A DNA stretch of 6,499 nt from Gemmatimonadota bacterium (GTDB taxonomy: Bacteria > Latescibacterota > UBA2968 > UBA8231): contig JAPOYQ010000232.1 of the NCBI GenBank assembly GCA_026706505.1, forward strand, positions 1 to 6,499, given 5' to 3'. A program made the position numbers and the translations under genes. Positions 5,529-6,499 of this stretch are shown piece by piece (the first letter of the stretch is position 1; each line of letters opens with the position of its first letter). The notes under the pieces are model-generated. The model had not been told where the DNA came from. It did not search any database and was given only the letters and a program-made list of their open reading frames with translations.

Positions 5529-6499
5529 CCAATACACATTGTGGTGGAGACCACGCTACACAGCAATCCACACAATCCGTCACACCGCCTCCAGTCCTTC
5601 TCCAGCCGACTCGCCTGTTTCTTCGACAGCCCACCCAACGCCTTCATGGCGTCCAACATCCGCATCCTAGTCAATTCTGGTCCCAAGAGCGCGGCGGATT
5701 CAAAAAGCGGCGGCCCCACCCGCTCGCCAGTCAGCGCGACAATGAGCGGTACGGTCACGTCGCGGACCGGCCACTCCCAATGCGCGGCCACCCGGCGCAC
5801 GGCCTCGGCCACGCCGTCTTTGTCCCACTCCACCACCTCGTCCAAAGCCCACACGGCTGTTTGCAACATCCGCGCCACCTCGGCGGCCTCCCGCTTTTTC
5901 GGTACCAAATCCTCGGCCTTTGGCTCCACCTGCCGGGCAAAGAAAAACGCCACGCGTGGCACAAAATCTCCCAGCGTCTCAAGCCGCTGCTGCATAAACG
6001 GCAGCATCTGCCCGACGTATTCGTCGTTGAGCAGCCAGCCCTTTAGCTCCTCCAGCAGGGCTTCCGGCGTCCGATCTTCGCGCAGATAGCGTCCATTGAG
6101 CCAGCCCAGCTTGTCTATGTCAAAAATGGAGCCGCCCAAATTGATCTTCGCCGGATCGAAATGCTCTGCTAATTGCGTCGAGGTGAACTTTTCGTCCCCA
6201 ATCGGCGGGTGAGCCATCAGCGCCAAGTAATTGAGTAGAGCCTGCGGCACATAGCCAGCGCGGCGATAGTACTCCACCGAAGTCGGATTCCGCCGCTTCG
6301 ACATCTTCGAGCCGTCGGGATTGAGTAGCAACGGCAGGTGCATATACGTCGGCGGCGTCCAGCCAAAAGCCTCGTACAGCATGAGGTGCTTGGGAGTGGA
6401 GGTGATCCACTCCTCCCCCCGAATCACATGGCTGATTCGCATCAAGTGATCGTCCACCACCACGGCGAGGTGATAGGTGGGGAAGCCGTCGGCCTTCAC
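5525..6499 (-). CDS. gltX: Glutamyl-tRNA synthetase, C-terminal two thirds (5'-truncated by window edge)
   Basis: This class I aminoacyl-tRNA synthetase charges tRNA(Glu) with glutamate in the cytoplasm. The frame is open to the window edge; its first codon there is GTG, read as an internal Val, because KADGFPTYHLA is mid-protein in GluRS. The N-terminal Rossmann half with the HIGH motif is outside the window. Visible hallmarks of bacterial GluRS are VVDDHLM (14-20), HVIRGEEW (24-31), STPKH (34-38), the KMSKS-loop variant SKMSKRRNPTS (64-74, KMSKR at 6293-6307), and INLGGSIFDIDKLGWLNGRYLRE. The helical anticodon-binding domain follows, ending with LTGERVGPPLFESAALLGPE and LGGLSKKQASRLEKDW. 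The 324 residues seen fit a ~480-500 residue enzyme. The last 21 residues (after Trp303) contain four cysteines and do not look like the family; a one-base frameshift may have removed the native stop. It converges on the lipoprotein operon and is functionally unrelated to it. Confidence 0.95.
   Translation of the reverse strand: MKADGFPTYHLAVVVDDHLMRISHVIRGEEWITSTPKHLMLYEAFGWTPPTYMHLPLLLNPDGSKMSKRRNPTSVEYYRRAGYVPQALLNYLALMAHPPIGDEKFTSTQLAEHFDPAKINLGGSIFDIDKLGWLNGRYLREDRTPEALLEELKGWLLNDEYVGQMLPFMQQRLETLGDFVPRVAFFFARQVEPKAEDLVPKKREAAEVARMLQTAVWALDEVVEWDKDGVAEAVRRVAAHWEWPVRDVTVPLIVALTGERVGPPLFESAALLGPELTRMRMLDAMKALGGLSKKQASRLEKDWRRCDGLCGLLCSVVSTTMCIG

Noticed and set aside
5541..5554. Small hairpin GTGGT-GGAG-ACCAC as a terminator between the convergent genes
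   Set aside because: The stem is only 5 bp and no T-run follows on either strand, so it does not meet the pattern of an intrinsic terminator.
5541..6089. Plus-strand open frame of 182 codons over gltX
   Set aside because: It is Ser/Thr/Arg-rich antisense of a clearly recognisable GluRS; no domain and no start signal.

Overview
The window is a GC-rich stretch (roughly 60% by eye) of a bacterial chromosome. It carries one compact plus-strand operon of three predicted exported lipoproteins, facing the 3' part of a minus-strand glutamyl-tRNA synthetase gene. Coding density is close to complete; the only non-coding stretch is the leader before position 189. VCBS/FG-GAP proteins with an ASPIC/UnbV tail, TPR lipoproteins and short palindromic interspersed repeats together suggest an uncultured or environmental Gram-negative lineage of the Planctomycetota, Acidobacteriota, Latescibacterota or Poribacteria kind. 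That placement is inference from gene content; no marker here fixes the phylum.

Layout. 1-69: possible 3' tail of an upstream plus-strand gene (weak). 88-159: two 25-bp palindromic repeats in opposite orientation, 22/25 identical. 189-1832: seven-motif VCBS beta-propeller-like protein with C-terminal ASPIC/UnbV domain (CRTAC1-like, 547 aa). 1835-3361: TPR solenoid lipoprotein (508 aa, about 13 repeats). 3363-5528: a second, different CRTAC1-like protein (721 aa) with an alpha-helical, TPR-like N-terminal region carrying a paired-cysteine motif, then seven VCBS motifs and an ASPIC-type end. 5525-6499, minus strand: gltX, N-terminus beyond the window edge.

The three plus-strand genes are separated by only 2 nt and 1 nt, so they are almost certainly co-transcribed, and each begins with a hydrophobic segment ending in a cysteine. 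The simplest reading is a surface or periplasmic module: a TPR scaffold between two calcium-loop-rich, beta-propeller-type lipoproteins, one of which has its own helical domain. The function of such modules is not established and none is asserted here. The operon and gltX converge so tightly that their stop codons overlap in one CTAG tetramer. The last ~20 residues of gltX look non-native and may result from a one-base frameshift.
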